A DNA stretch of 64,000 nt from Leptidea sinapis (taxonomy: Eukaryota > Arthropoda > Insecta > Lepidoptera > Pieridae), in assembly GCF_905404315.1 (NCBI RefSeq), contig NC_066309.1, positions 3,658,001-3,722,000 of the forward strand, read 5' to 3'. Made by a program: the position numbers and the translations under genes. The notes under the pieces were generated by a model that was not told where the DNA came from, did no database searches, and saw only the letters and a program-made list of their open reading frames with translations. Shown piece after piece: positions 11,086 through 22,330 of this stretch (position 1 is its first letter; each line of letters begins with the position of its first letter).

Positions 11086-11560
11086 GTGGCCGTTAATGTT
11101 CTCACGAGCTCAACTTTTTCTGAACATATGGTAAATTTAGTCATTTAAAAGAAATATTTATGATGACAATTCAAATCGCTTAGCTTAATCTTAATTGAAT
11201 TAAGATTAACTCGGGGTATATAGTACTTTCATAGCTGGCAACATATTTTTTAATGGCGTCTGTTTTGTTTACAAAATATTTTGCTGTTTTGAAGATGTAT
11301 TAGCTTAAATTAAAAGTTATGAAATTGTATTTAGGTGTGAAATCTGATTTTCTTATCATAATTTTTATTATAAGACGCTTTGTGACACCCTTTCGCTGCA
11401 CAGTAAGTCATTTTTCAATTAAATTTCGCGCACTGATTGTCCTGGAAGTTGACAGAATGACACTGACGCGGCGGGAAACGTATGTGGTCATAAACGACCA
11501 CATTGACACTGCTTCATTTTGCTTGTGCCTACTCACTTTCTAAGCGTTATTATTCTAAGG
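11086..11560. other. Repeat-derived spacer
   Basis: About 11086-11215 resembles LINE 3' UTR text (AAAGAGTGGCCGTTAATG, GAGCTCAAC). The rest is unrecognised. Confidence 0.35.
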
Positions 11561-12215
11561 TTACAGTGATGTGCGCGCATTTTAAAATGTCACTCTCATA
11601 ATTATTTCATAGCGCGCCTAAAGACACGAAATCGTAGTTAAAAAGTTAACTCATCACACATGCATATTGATGCAAAATATGCAACCGTATGGATGCGTCC
11701 TTAATTAATTATAATTAATGTCAATGATGCAATATTATGTATGTTAGGCAATAAGCAATGTGAATTTGTGCACGCTTACCGCAATTTGTGTTCATGCTTG
11801 GTCGTGACTCACAGACCACAAAAAGCACGTTCCATGCTTTTATTCGATATTGTTAAATTGTTGGTGGTATCTGACCTGAGTTTAAATTGGAGCATAAAAA
11901 GTGGCCCCTGTAACGTAGTCAAGCCGGTTTCGTATCTCTCGCTCGGTATTCGGAGTTTTATAAATATATAGCATTAATAATACTAGGTCTCAATACAGTA
12001 CCTACTGGTATCGTTATTATTTTAGTCAATATAAATTTCATGTGTTATATTATATGGTACATTACGTAATATTGTTATTTTTACAAAATTGTTCTTTCTA
12101 AAAACGTAGAATAGCACGAGGAATAAATCATTTTAATGATTTTTGCTTCGTTAGGCCAAATAAGTATGACTTCTTGCGTGCATACATAAGTACACACACA
12201 CTTTACTGTTTTTTT

Positions 12216-12689
12216 TTAAATTGTAATGTGGAATTCCATTTTGCTCTGTTTGTTATGGTGATGAATCAAAACTCTTATTCAAGCCTTCAACAAATAGGCT
12301 GCACATGATGCATTAGGTCTAAGCACTTAACTGGGCAATGCAGCTTAAACAAATACCTCTCAATCCTAGGCCAAAAAAAAAAGAGCGTGTAGATTCTGTA
12401 ATAGTGTGCAGATGAAACCCCGTTACACATTGTCGCTAAATGTGGTCCTTTAATGAACCACTAGTAATACATAAGCTCACTGCAAAAGATAATAAGAATG
12501 AAAAGAATCAATCTTAGCAGCTATAGATATTAACAATTTCGATTATAATAGATCACATTCACACACATATAACCATGGTAATGATATAATACACATTCTG
12601 CCAATATTTCATGTGTGTGCTCTAGGGTGGTTCAAGGTCTTTGATAAACATACGGACGGGTACCCGTCGGTTACGGATCTCTAAAAATG
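12216..12689. other. Non-coding spacer
   Basis: No gene. A perfect 14-bp palindrome GACGGGTACCCGTC lies at about 12655-12670, just before the minisatellite. Confidence 0.4.
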
Positions 12690-13027
12690 GAAAGTCCATA
12701 CTTTAAGTATACAAGGTCCGTACTTTAAGTGTACAAAGTCCATACTTTAAGTGTACAAATTTCATACTTTAAATGTCCAAAGTCTATACATTAAGTATAC
12801 AAAGTCCATACTTTAAGTATACAAGGTCCATACTTTAAGTGTACAAAGTCCATACTTTAAGTGTACAAAGTCCATACTTTAAGTGTACAAATTCCATACT
12901 TTAAGTGTCCAAAGTCCATACATTAAGTATACAAAGTCCATACTTTAAGTATACAAGGTCCATACTTTAAGTGTACAAAGTCCATACTTTAAGTGTACAA
13001 AGTCCATACTTTAACTGTTCAAAGTCC
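12690..13027 (+). repeat. 22-bp minisatellite, 15 units, with higher-order pattern
   Basis: Fifteen 22-bp units of the type AAAGTCCATACTTTAAG plus five bases, then a partial unit. Variants recur in order (A, B, C, C, D, E): the AAGGTCC variant, the AAATTCC...GTCC variant and the ACATTAAG variant reappear every 5-6 units, so blocks of about 110-132 bp were themselves duplicated. It abuts the family A copy at 13031. Confidence 0.9.
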
Positions 13028-13030
13028 GTT

Positions 13031-13285
13031 ACCAGTGGGAGGCTCCTATGCACAGGATGCCGGCTCTGACTATGGGTACCATAACGGCGCCTATTTACGC
13101 CGTGAAGTAGTAATGTGTAAGCATCACTGTTTCGGTCTGAAGGGTGCCGTATCTAGTGAAATTACTGGACAAATTAGACTTAACATCTTATGTCTCAAGA
13201 TGACGAGGGCAGTTTGCATTGTAACGGGCAGGGCATATCAATTACCATCAGCTGAACGTCCTGCTCGTCTCGTCCCTTATTGTAA
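13031..13285 (+). repeat. Short interspersed repeat, family A
   Basis: Starts ACCAGTGGGAGGCTCC immediately after the minisatellite and ends GTCTCGTCCCTTATT. The central hairpin region is deleted (CAAGATGACGAGGGCAGT joins directly to TTGCATTGTAACGG). Confidence 0.8.
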
Positions 13286-13382
13286 TAAAAAAAGCAATGA
13301 GTAATGTCACTAATACCGACGCTTTTCTGCCAATTACCATTTATAATTAAATATTATTTAGATGACATAATACCACATTACA

Positions 13383-14408
13383 ATGAGACGTACAGAAACC
13401 ATAATATTGACACCACAATACGATATTATATGTGATATGCTTTCGGCTTTTCTTATTCCTGCAAAAGAATCGGCCCTTGCAGCGCTTAAAGGTGTGGAAC
13501 GTTTGCAGTTCCACACATACACTGACAAGGACGACAGAGTCCACATCTCTGTCATCCAAGGTCTATACTATAGCTCTGCAGAAGAGCTATGCAAGGCTCT
13601 ACAAGAACTAGGGTTCAAACCTACCAGGGTTGTCGCCTTTAAGGGCGACGCACTGGTACCAAGGTACCAAGTAACGCTCCCGAAGAGCACAGGCATAGGT
13701 GCCTTCAAGAAAATTAAATATATCTGTCACCAATCGGTGCGAATTTATAAATATAAAGCAAATAATAAATACGGCACCATGTGTTCCAGGTGCCAGACAT
13801 TCGGACATGCAGAACGGATCTGCAACCGGGCCGCCCGCTGCGTCAAGTGCACGGGAGCCCACCTCGCAGCGGAGTGCAACCGGAAGGAGGAGGCTCCAGT
13901 CCGGTGCTGCAACTGCGGCGGAGAGCACGCGGCCTCGTACCGCCAGTGCCCCCAACGCCGCATCTACCTTGAGGCCGTCAAGGAGCGCCAGGAGCGCTTC
14001 CAGACTCGCCAAAGCGCACCACCCCAGCCCCGCCTGTTCAAATTGAACATGGTGAACCGCCGCGGGTGGAACTCAGTAATGACAGGGAACGCCCCGCCAC
14101 CGTCAGGCCTTCAGCCACAGGGCCGTCAGCCACCCACAACGCGGTCCACTGCCGGACCGCCGCCCCTCACGGGCACCCAGTCTGGAAGACAAGTCTTCCC
14201 AGGCCTTAGGCCCACTGGCCCTATGCCAGGTGTCTTTAAAAGAGTCGAGACAGACTCATCACCCTTTAAAACAACCGAAGAGCCAGAGTCTGAGGAAATG
14301 TCAACCCACGAAATTATAAAACTAATTAAAATCGCAGGTCAGCTGAAGCCTCTGCTCCGCCGCAGCATGAGCTACAGGAGCAAATCATCACAGTGTTTGA
14401 GTTCCTGA
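13383..14408 (+). CDS. Jockey-type LINE ORF1 (Gag-like, three zinc knuckles)
   Basis: An intact 341-codon frame encoding the nucleic-acid-binding ORF1 protein of a Jockey-type non-LTR retrotransposon, which packages element RNA. An N-terminal part (about residues 45-130) resembles the region preceding the knuckles in Jockey/I elements. Three cysteine-histidine knuckles follow at about residues 134-195: CSRCQTFGHAERIC (C-x2-C-x4-H-x4-C), CVKCTGAHLAAEC, and CCNCGGEHAASYRQC. A Pro/Gly/Gln/Arg-rich segment (about 210-290) precedes an acidic C-terminus. The start is the first ATG after the stop-rich upstream sequence. ORF2 begins only 6 bp after the stop, the usual two-ORF layout. GC content and codon use (GCC, CGC rich) differ clearly from the AT-rich surroundings. 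Element function is known for the family; activity here is unlikely because ORF2 is broken. Confidence 0.85.
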   Translation: MRRTETIILTPQYDIICDMLSAFLIPAKESALAALKGVERLQFHTYTDKDDRVHISVIQGLYYSSAEELCKALQELGFKPTRVVAFKGDALVPRYQVTLPKSTGIGAFKKIKYICHQSVRIYKYKANNKYGTMCSRCQTFGHAERICNRAARCVKCTGAHLAAECNRKEEAPVRCCNCGGEHAASYRQCPQRRIYLEAVKERQERFQTRQSAPPQPRLFKLNMVNRRGWNSVMTGNAPPPSGLQPQGRQPPTTRSTAGPPPLTGTQSGRQVFPGLRPTGPMPGVFKRVETDSSPFKTTEEPESEEMSTHEIIKLIKIAGQLKPLLRRSMSYRSKSSQCLSS

Positions 14409-14414
14409 GCATCC

Positions 14415-17143
14415 ATGGATGAAGAGATGGCGACCCCTCCCCCGACTGGCACTGCTCGTCCTCTACGAGGAGCGTCGCTTAACATAAACGGTATTGTGAG
14501 TAGGAAAAGAGAACTCATACATTTCCTAGGTACACACAATATCGACATTACACTCATACAAGAAACACACCTCGTACCCACACGACGTTTTTCAATTCCC
14601 GGTTACACCTGTTACAGACGTGACGGACAGACAGACAACCGCGCCCGAGGTGGCGTCGCAATTTTTGTTAAGTCAAATATATCGCATCATTCACTTCCAC
14701 CGGTGGAATATGATATATGCGATATAATGCAATTAGATTAGAGTCTCACCGCGGACAGACACCCATCACAATAGTTAACTTTTATTGCCCTAAGCAAGAC
14801 AGTAGAATCACGACAGCCATCGCAAAAGCTCTCTCTCTCGGCAACACCTTCATCTGTTCCGGAGTTTTTAACGCCCGCCATAGACACTGGGATTGCAATC
14901 GAGCAAATTCCAATGGATCGCGTCTTTTTAATCACTTTGCAGGTCACGAATATAATATTTTAATTCCGGACATAGCGACACACCTCCCCTCCAACCCTAG
15001 GCACTCTGCCGCTAAATTACAACTCACCCTTGCCAAAAATATCACAAACGTTACAGACCCACTGACTTATGACGTTATCTCGGACCATTGTCCCATTATT
15101 TTCGAAATTAATAGCCTCATCCCGCGCATCTCGCGACCTATCTTTAAATACGGTAATGCTAAATGGGACACTTATAAAAAACATATTAAAGAAGCCCTCC
15201 CCTCCCCCGGCTCCTTAAAATTACACCGACCCGAATTAGTGGACAACGCCATACAAACACTGACTGACGCTATAATCAAAGCCCGTAACGCGAACATCCC
15301 GACGTTCACACCGAAACAAACAAACTTCCACACGACATAACAAGACTTATCAAACTAAAAAACCAATACCGACATCACGCACAGAGACTTCATACGCGTC
15401 GGTTTAACACGATTATTAATTCACTCCAAAACCAAATATCTTTTAAAATAAAATCTCTCACTTCCAACGAATGGAACAAAAAGCTCGAATCGCTTGACAC
15501 CCGCGACAATTCCCTTTGGCAGTTCGCGAGACGCCTTAAAAACGTACACACCCCTCTACCCTGCTTCAGCACCCCCTCGGGCCCCGCCCGGTCGGACGCT
15601 GAAAAGGCCGAGGCCCTAGGTACACACTTTGAGCGACAGCATAGACTCACCGTGGATCTGAGCGACCCCGACACCGAACGCGAGGTGTCGCGGTCTCTAG
15701 ACCACCTTTACAAAATAAACGGACCGACCACACCTACGCCAGTTGTACCTCGCGAAGTCAAATTAATTTTAAAAACCTGTAAACCGCGAAACGCCCCCAG
15801 GCACGACGACATACAGAATATACTTCTAAAACACCTCCCTTCAAAAGCAATAGACACCTTAGTTAATATATTTAATGCGTGCCTCCGTCTAACCTCTGGC
15901 TGTTTTCCCTCGTCCTGGAAAATAGCAGTAATCACCGCGATACACAAACCGGGAAAAGACCCCACCTCCCCCGCGAACTACAGACCAATTAGTTTACTTT
16001 GCACACAAAGTAAAATATTAGAAATTTTAATTAATAATAGAATAAACTCACTTATAGAATCAAACCTACCTGAGGAACAATTCGGTTTCCGAAGGTCACA
16101 CGCGACTACTGGCGCGCGTAGTCGAACATATAACACACCAATTTAACTTGAGACACCAGACTGGTATGGTTCTACTCGACCTTGAGAAAGCCTTCGATAC
16201 CGTCTGGCATGATGCCTTAGTTCACAAATTATTCGAAGCACAAGTCCCCTTTGAATATTGTAGAATAATAAAATCATTCCTTACGAATAGATTTCTTAGA
16301 GTTAGAGTCAAAAATAGTTTATCCCCCCCCACATCCAGTAGTAGCAGGTGTTCCACAGTGCTCCATCATCTCACCGAGGGCATTTTTACTCTATATGAGA
16401 GACATCCCAAAACCTCCGAACACGGTCCTCGCCCTTATCTGCGCAGCAGTAAGAATATCAAATCTATAGTCGCCCACCTTAATACAGTCCTACATTGTGT
16501 AAGCAACTACTTCTATAAGTGGAAGCTTAAAATAAATGACACAAAGACCGAGGCGGTTCTTTTCTCATACAAAACTTCCCGTAAACTCAATCTCTCTTTA
16601 AAACCACATATTAATAACCACCCGGTCGAATGGCAGTCACAGGCTAAATACCTAGGACTTATCCTCGACCGGAAACTTTCCTTCAGGCCTCATATTAACT
16701 ATGCCCGCTCTAAGGCACTTACTACCTTGAGCCTGTTGAGACCCATTTTCTATAGGAATTCCACTCTCTCAACTAGTAACAAGCGTCTACTATACCAGTC
16801 CTACATACGCCCGGTCATGACATACGCAAGTCCGGTATGGATTAACACAAATCAAAACAATTATCGTAAACTACAAACTGTGCAAAATAGATCCCTTATA
16901 ACCATCTACCGGACCCACCCGCGTACAAATCTTAAACGACTATATGTAAAGAAAAACATCCCAACACTAGAACAACAAATACAAGAGGTATCTGAAAGCT
17001 TCTACAGAGGGCTACGCCGACTGAAGGACGGAATAAACCCCGCCCTCCGGTCGACTTGTAGTCGTAAGTCACTCACAGAGTACTGCCTCAGCATAAAACG
17101 TTATAAACATGCATTACCACATCACAACTGGTCTAATCAGTGA
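14415..17143 (+). pseudogene. Jockey-type LINE ORF2 (endonuclease-reverse transcriptase), frameshifted
   Basis: ORF2 should supply an APE-type endonuclease and reverse transcriptase. The endonuclease start is clear (SLNINGIVSRKRELIHFLG, then DITLIQETHL with its catalytic Glu; TYDVISDHCPIIFEI near 15075 with the SDH motif). The frame moves near 14730 and again near 15334, and continues through the early RT motifs (PGKDPTSPANYRPISLL, EEQFGFRRSHATTGA). It shifts near 16110 into the segment GMVLLDLEKAFDTVWHDAL. A further shift covers GVPQCSIISPRAF at about 16340-16440, where the sequence jumps from LALIC to SSKNIKSIVAHL: the YADD catalytic pair is missing, apparently through a deletion of some 20-30 bp. 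The C-terminal thumb (KYLGLILDRKLSF, RPVMTYASPVW) is open to 17143. At least four frame lesions plus loss of the active site make it dead. Confidence 0.85.
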
Positions 17144-17695
17144 GCTCTAGCTCACAGAACACTAGCGTATACACACACACATTCACGCACACAGAGTTCT
17201 AGCTAGGTCTGAATAAATGTAAAACCAATATATTGTAAATTGGTTTAGTTATACGAATTAAATAACGGCGAAAACTGGCCTCCTATTATATACTCCTATA
17301 TCCCTCTCCCTCCTTCCCAAGATAACCCCCCCCCCCCCCAACCCAAACCCCTCTTATATTTATATATGTATGTATACATATCTATGTATTTATTTACCTT
17401 ACTTTTTAAGTTAGTTTTAAGTTCTAGTCATTAGTCTTAAGTTAGGTTAAGTGATAGGTTACGATTAATATTACGTTTCCTGGATTCCCCCCCTACCAAC
17501 CTCATGTATTAGTTTTTAAGCATAATAAAGTTTTATCCCTCAATACGTAGGATAGGGTTGTATTGTAGAAATAAGTTTTCTGATACCTACATATATAAGG
17601 CTTAATTGTAAATTGCTTTAATAAGTAGATTTTAGTAATTTTGTATTTATACTTTAAGATCAAAAATAGAAATTTGGAATTTGATTTTTTTTTCT
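17144..17695 (+). other. Probable 3' UTR of the Jockey-type LINE
   Basis: Follows the ORF2 stop. It holds a run of 14 C (17326-17339), AT-rich text and several possible poly(A) signals (AATAAA near 17213, AATAAAG near 17523). The exact 3' end is not resolved; about 17690 is a guess. Confidence 0.4.
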
Positions 17696-17869
17696 TTTCT
17701 TATTTCCCACCATACCTGTGACCAAGCACCAATGGCTACATCGATTCATTTCGTTGTAGACTATGTCAGCGATACGGCGTGACTAGTTCACTTAGATAGA
17801 TATATAGTTATAGATATATTTATTTATTTATTTAACCAATAAAGCCTTACGGAGTGATCTATTGCATTT

Positions 17870-18300
17870 TATTTATGTCTTAAGGTATATTGTTATGGGG
17901 CAGTGCAGCCGATATTAATAACATCTTTGTGCTACAGAAGAGGTCACAAGCACATTAGGGATTTGCAAGAAACTGTGACAATCATAATGTCAACACGAGG
18001 AACAAACATAAACTTGTTATGCCTACGACTCGTTAAAATCGAGTTATTAAGTCTTTTATTGGGCGATGTATCTGCTTTTACAATATGATCTCAGAAAATG
18101 TACAAAGCAAATGTGTTACGAAATTTAAAACAATTGCTAAAGAACGTTTGTGTGGGAAAGGTTATTATAACATAAATGATTTTCTTATGGGAATGAAGCG
18201 GACACCCTCAGACTCATTAATAATATGCTGAATTTCTTGCGCGCCCGTTCTTCTTAAGTCTGAGACAGATTATTTTGAATGGGTGGTAGTTTTTGACGTT
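17870..18300 (+). pseudogene. CR1/Jockey-like LINE C-terminal fragment
   Basis: About 17880-17940 matches 63240-63300 (TATTGTTATGGGGCAGTGC), and 17945-18200 matches 63410-63690 (AACATAAACTTGTTATGCCT, GTTTGTGTGGGAAAGGTTAT). An internal segment present in the longer copy is missing, so this is a deleted copy of the family at 62570. Confidence 0.7.
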
Positions 18301-18485
18301 CAGTTCCCTTCCAGTAAACCCTGGCTCTTGCCGTAAATACAAGCTACACTATTTATTGGCTTAAGATACATTCCATCTCAGCAAGAGTAATATAATGAAA
18401 TTCAAATTAAAGTTGACATTTATAGAGGAAAGGGGGTGAGGAGAACAGTAATTTTGCAATGTCAAAGTCATTACTTAAAACTAAT

Positions 18486-18937
18486 AGGTATGTTCCGATA
18501 TGCACTGCGACCACTGCACAGTGTGACGTCAATTTAGTATACTGTGAAGCCGTTCCATTATAGCCAGTTATACTGGGTACTATTTAAAACGGAACGCAAT
18601 CCCGTGTACTGTCAGCCGCATTTTTTGACGCAGCATTCAAATGATTGTATTAAAGTTTTGTAGTTCATTAAAAAAAACTTTTGTTGGAGTACTGTAAAAA
18701 TATTAGGCGTAAACGTAGGCACTCGAGTGGTCTTGAATGATCACGTGATCAAAGTACTGCGAGTACCTTACCTCGAAAACGACAAAGCTCACAGTAGAAT
18801 ATGGCGGCGATTTATGACGTCATATATTTCCCTTGGGTACTGCGGCAGTATACTGGCAGACCACAACGGAACGAATTTTTCTACAGTGATAGCTCTGTGC
18901 AGTGTGCAGTGCTCGCAGTGCATATCGGAACATACCC
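18486..18937. mobile_element. MITE with ~35-bp inverted repeats, PIF/Harbinger-like
   Basis: Left end AGGTATGTTCCGATATGCAC and right end, in reverse complement, GGGTATGTTCCGATATGCAC. Pairing continues through CTGCGA-C/G-CACTGCAC. AAT lies directly outside both ends (18483-18485 and 18938-18940), which would be a 3-bp duplication. The GGG-like start and 3-bp duplication suggest PIF/Harbinger, but the target is not the usual TWA. Confidence 0.7.
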
Positions 18938-19889
18938 AATGTCGACTCGACACATTTTTTTTTAATTTGATGAAAGCGATGCAGTCTCTAACAATTTACA
19001 TTATTCATTAACTACCTGTAGATAATCGAAGTCAATCATAATGACACTTTCTTTATGAATAAACTCGATATCGCTTTGATAAATAAGGTAATTGCTATGG
19101 AGTTAATCACGCGGAAAGTAGATTAGAGTCGTTGTTACATTTTTGAAATCGATTTGATTTTTATGATGTAACATTATTTTAATTAAAATGTTCGGTACAT
19201 TAAGTAAGCTAATGAGATTCAGAATTTTTTAATTGCTTCGTTAATATTGTTAATAATGTAATTATCTGTACATAACGATATAATAATGTGTACAAGTTCT
19301 TTATTTGCATCAACTTGTAGGTAATTTGCATAAGTTTTCTGATAGTGTGAACTAGTTAGTGTAGACAGTCTCTCAAAGAAAAATTTAAAGAAATAAATAT
19401 TATGTGTTCATTGTCAGTACATTTATGAAAATTTAATATATGTTCACAAAAATCGTCACCTTTTTGCTCTTAATAGTGATTTTCATTATTATAACACTAG
19501 AAATAAGGGATTGCTTGTAACTAATTCTAGTAGGCTGACTGTAATTATTACAGATACCTAATTTGTTACAACAATCATTTTATATAACTGATTGTTCCGG
19601 CTCATCGCCGAAATGATTAATTATGATAGTACTGTTCCCTGGCACATAGATAATATTATAAGAAGTAACTTGAACCCTACTTATAAGGTTCCGCGGAACA
19701 AACCTTAAATTCATAAGAGTGTGAAAATACAAAATTCACCCCGACAAAGCTATAGCGGGCGAAAAATTAACATATTATTTGAAAAATATTAGCGGGAATA
19801 TTATTTGATTTGAGAAACTAAAGCAAGCAAGCTGGCACAGACAAGGGTTGTGCACCATCGTACAAAATATAACATTTTGCACTTTTGAC
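18938..19889. other. AT-rich stretch, no gene
   Basis: No gene, RNA or repeat recognised. Confidence 0.4.
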
Positions 19890-20194
19890 AAATTTCGGTC
19901 TTGAATTATTTGTGGAAGTCCAGAGAAGGTTTAAAAGGTGAATAAATAGGAAAATGCTGCTAAATTAAATTAAAACAACAAATTTGTTTTTCCTTTGATG
20001 TGTCCATACATAATTTCTATAAGAGAATTTATTGACGCACGGTTTGACAGTTCTGCTGTGAAACCATTTCATTACGACAGCAGGGTGCATATTTTACGAA
20101 GTAATTTTTGATTTTATGATATACTATTGACAAATTCATCTAATAACATTATTTTATTTATTATATACAGAACAACGTCTGTCGGGTCAGCTAG
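19890..20194 (+). mobile_element. Helitron-like element, 5'-truncated
   Basis: Ends GTCGGGTCAGCTAG followed by T. Upstream of the end is a small hairpin, ACAGA-ACAACG-TCTGT, 8 nt before CTAG. The body matches 2438-2816 in reverse (GTGGAAGTCCAGAGAAGG). The CTRR end with nearby hairpin and A/T target is typical of Helitrons. Confidence 0.7.
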
Positions 20195-20984
20195 TAATAA
20201 ATAAATAAAATATTTGGAACAATTTGACAGAACTAATACTAATAATTTTTAGAGCTTATGCGTTTGTCATGGCGACTTGCAGCTATTGTTCAAGGTGAAT
20301 AGTGTTACAAACCCTATTATATAAAAGAAAAGAGAGTTTATGACACTTTGACATTATGTAAACGTCATCTTGTTGAAAATATACTTCTTTTGCAATGATG
20401 TTCTATACATATAGACAATGCACCTCATACAAAATCAAAGCCGAAATATTATGGCACATGCCACAAATGTCAATAGGCAGCAATGTCAACACTTTTGGAA
20501 CTTCAGCTGCGTATTTTAAATTTAGAACCCGATTTGGACAGTGACATTAGTGGAGTAGCAGTTAGGTATTTTTTTAAACCGAGACGAAAAAGAGGGTATA
20601 AGTTTTACGTTCGTCAGTCTGTACCTATTTTCCGATCAAGATCTTTTCAGTCGGAGGTTTTATACGTTTTTAATAAAAAATCACACTCACATTATAAAGG
20701 GGAAAGTTTGTTTGTTTATTTATTGGCTTGTGTTTATATTTGTTACTTCTTTACGTTCTAAAGGGATTTGGATTTAATAAGTTAAGGTAACCCTTAATGA
20801 GAGAAACTAATACTCAAGCATAATATTTTTATTTACATAAATTAATTAGTTAAAGTTGTTGCGCACATACTTATAGCAAATTTAAGACTTTTATGGTTTT
20901 CTCATAGTTGCCATTGTCAGATCTGGACCAAATTGCAGTGGAACCATACGGGAAGCAGCAGCCTTAACATAAAACTCAAAAAAT
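20195..20984. other. Non-coding stretch
   Basis: A 92-codon open frame at 20483-20761 shows no family resemblance and is not called as a gene. Nothing else recognised. Confidence 0.4.
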
Positions 20985-21090
20985 TATAAAATCGTTTCAC
21001 CCAGTCGAAAGTTCTGAGGTAATAAACATAAAAAAAATATAGCGAAGATTTGAGAACCTCCTCCTTTTTTGAAGTCGGTTAAAAAGAGCG
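20985..21090 (+). repeat. Dispersed repeat terminus ending GAAGTCGGTTAAAAA
   Basis: GAGAACCTCCTCCTTTTTTG then GAAGTCGGTTAAAAAGAG, the same terminus as at 11040-11085 and, inverted, 29511-29550. Confidence 0.65.
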
Positions 21091-21444
21091 ACTCTATTGT
21101 TTTCATTTCTGACTGTGTCCCATTCTGACAAGCGGGTCTTGTCTGGGGACTTGTCATTAATTGTACCATATTTAATGAAAAAATATTCGTATTACCTATT
21201 AATTAAATTACTTACGCTTTTTGCATATCAATCTTATATAAATAAACTAACCTTACCGATGATTTGTCACACCATCCTTTTTTTGAGTCGTTAATGTATT
21301 ATTTAAGCACTTTTTTTAGCACACTAGCGCACTTTAGGCTTGTTGATTGACACACGACTAAGGAGAAAAGTATGCTTACATTGTCTTTAAGCACACTTTT
21401 GCCGGTATATTATCAGACTGCGAATAATATGTCCATATGTATGG

Positions 21445-22330
21445 AACGTCTTTGTTCGTTTGACTTGTTAGAGAAACAATATCAGAGTGAATTTTTATGC
21501 GCGTGCACACTATTTTTCTTTCTACAAACGTTAAATAGCACGAGGAATAACATTTTTAAGGTTTTTTGTTTAGTCACTTCAAATAACTACTTGCATGCGT
21601 ACATTAGTACACACACACTTTTATTTTTAGCTGCAATAGTAGTTTAGTAATTTATGGGGTTTGATTGTGTTATTCAACGTTTTATTAAAATATTTCAAAT
21701 TTTTGAATCTGAATAATTGTAAGTCAAATTGAAAACAAGAATGGAACTCGCTCGTCCGTTACCTTCAATTTAACCACCCAGGTTTGACAAACGCATTATT
21801 TTCAGTTATCATAATCATGAGAGAGTGCCTTAAACATTAACCCCCTTATTCATAATGGTCCGTAAACTTAAAACAGCCGCTAAAGAGTGTTTTTTCTCAT
21901 TCTGACTTAGGTCAATAGAAAAAGACAGAGTGAGAATTAGCAATGCTTCAACTTAGCAGACTATTATGAATAATGGGGTTAATTAAAAAGTGTGTTTGTA
22001 CTTATGTATTCATGCAAGAATTTATACTTATTTGGCGTTACAAAGCAAAAATCCTTAAAAATTATTTATTCCTCCTGCTATTCTACGTTTGTAGAAAGAA
22101 CAATATTGTAAAAATCTTGCAACGATGGCTTTGACAATTAATTATTAAATAACGAATACGGCTGTACGGGCTTGAACCCTTTGCCTATCCTAATAATGGA
22201 CGAAAAACCAAAAAAAAATTACGAATGTCGCAAACGTCAGAAAATTTTAGGAACCAACTTCACCTGTTACTTTTGTGTAACAGTGATGCGCGCGCATCTT
22301 TCACTCTCATCATTTTTTCATAACGCGTCT
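21445..22330. repeat. Two head-to-head copies of the 9655/12215 repeat
   Basis: About 21500-21625 is an inverted copy (AATAGCACGAGGAATAACAT, GTACACACACACTTT) and about 21988-22330 a direct copy (TGTGTTTGTACTTATGTATT, CGAATACGGCTGTACGGGCT). A piggyBac-like MITE (21841-21978) lies between them. Confidence 0.65.
21841..21978. mobile_element. piggyBac-like MITE, 138 bp, TTAA flanks
   Basis: Flanked by TTAA on both sides (21837-21840 and 21979-21982). The inverted ends are CCCCCTTATTCATAATGGTC and, in reverse complement, CCCCATTATTCATAATAGTC: 18 of 20 matching. CCC ends and a TTAA duplication define piggyBac-type elements. No coding capacity. Confidence 0.85.

Larger units (their letters stand above)
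9655..12215. repeat. Nested block bounded by ~145-bp inverted repeats
   Basis: About 9660-9800 and about 12070-12210 are inverted copies (TGTGTGTACTTATGTATGCA, GCAAAAATCATTAAAATGAT, TTATTCCTCGTGCTATTCTA). The same sequence recurs head-to-head at 21445-21630 and 21985-22330. Inside lie the opposed ~100-bp arrays (10320-10950) and a segment near 11560-11630 that matches about 22280-22340 (CAGTGATG then GCGCGCAT). It looks like a TIR element that received later insertions; the TIR interpretation is inference. Confidence 0.5.

Noticed and set aside
12690..13027. CRISPR-like array
   Set aside because: Contiguous 22-bp units without spacers, in an animal genome; it is a minisatellite.
13608..14046. 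Overlapping 115-134-codon frames in the LINE ORF1
   Set aside because: Shadows of the zinc-knuckle ORF1 frame.
17326..17339. Poly-C run as a feature of interest
   Set aside because: Simple homopolymer in a LINE 3' UTR; no further structure.
20483..20761. 92-codon frame
   Set aside because: No family resemblance, no splice context, low-complexity end; in repeat-rich sequence.
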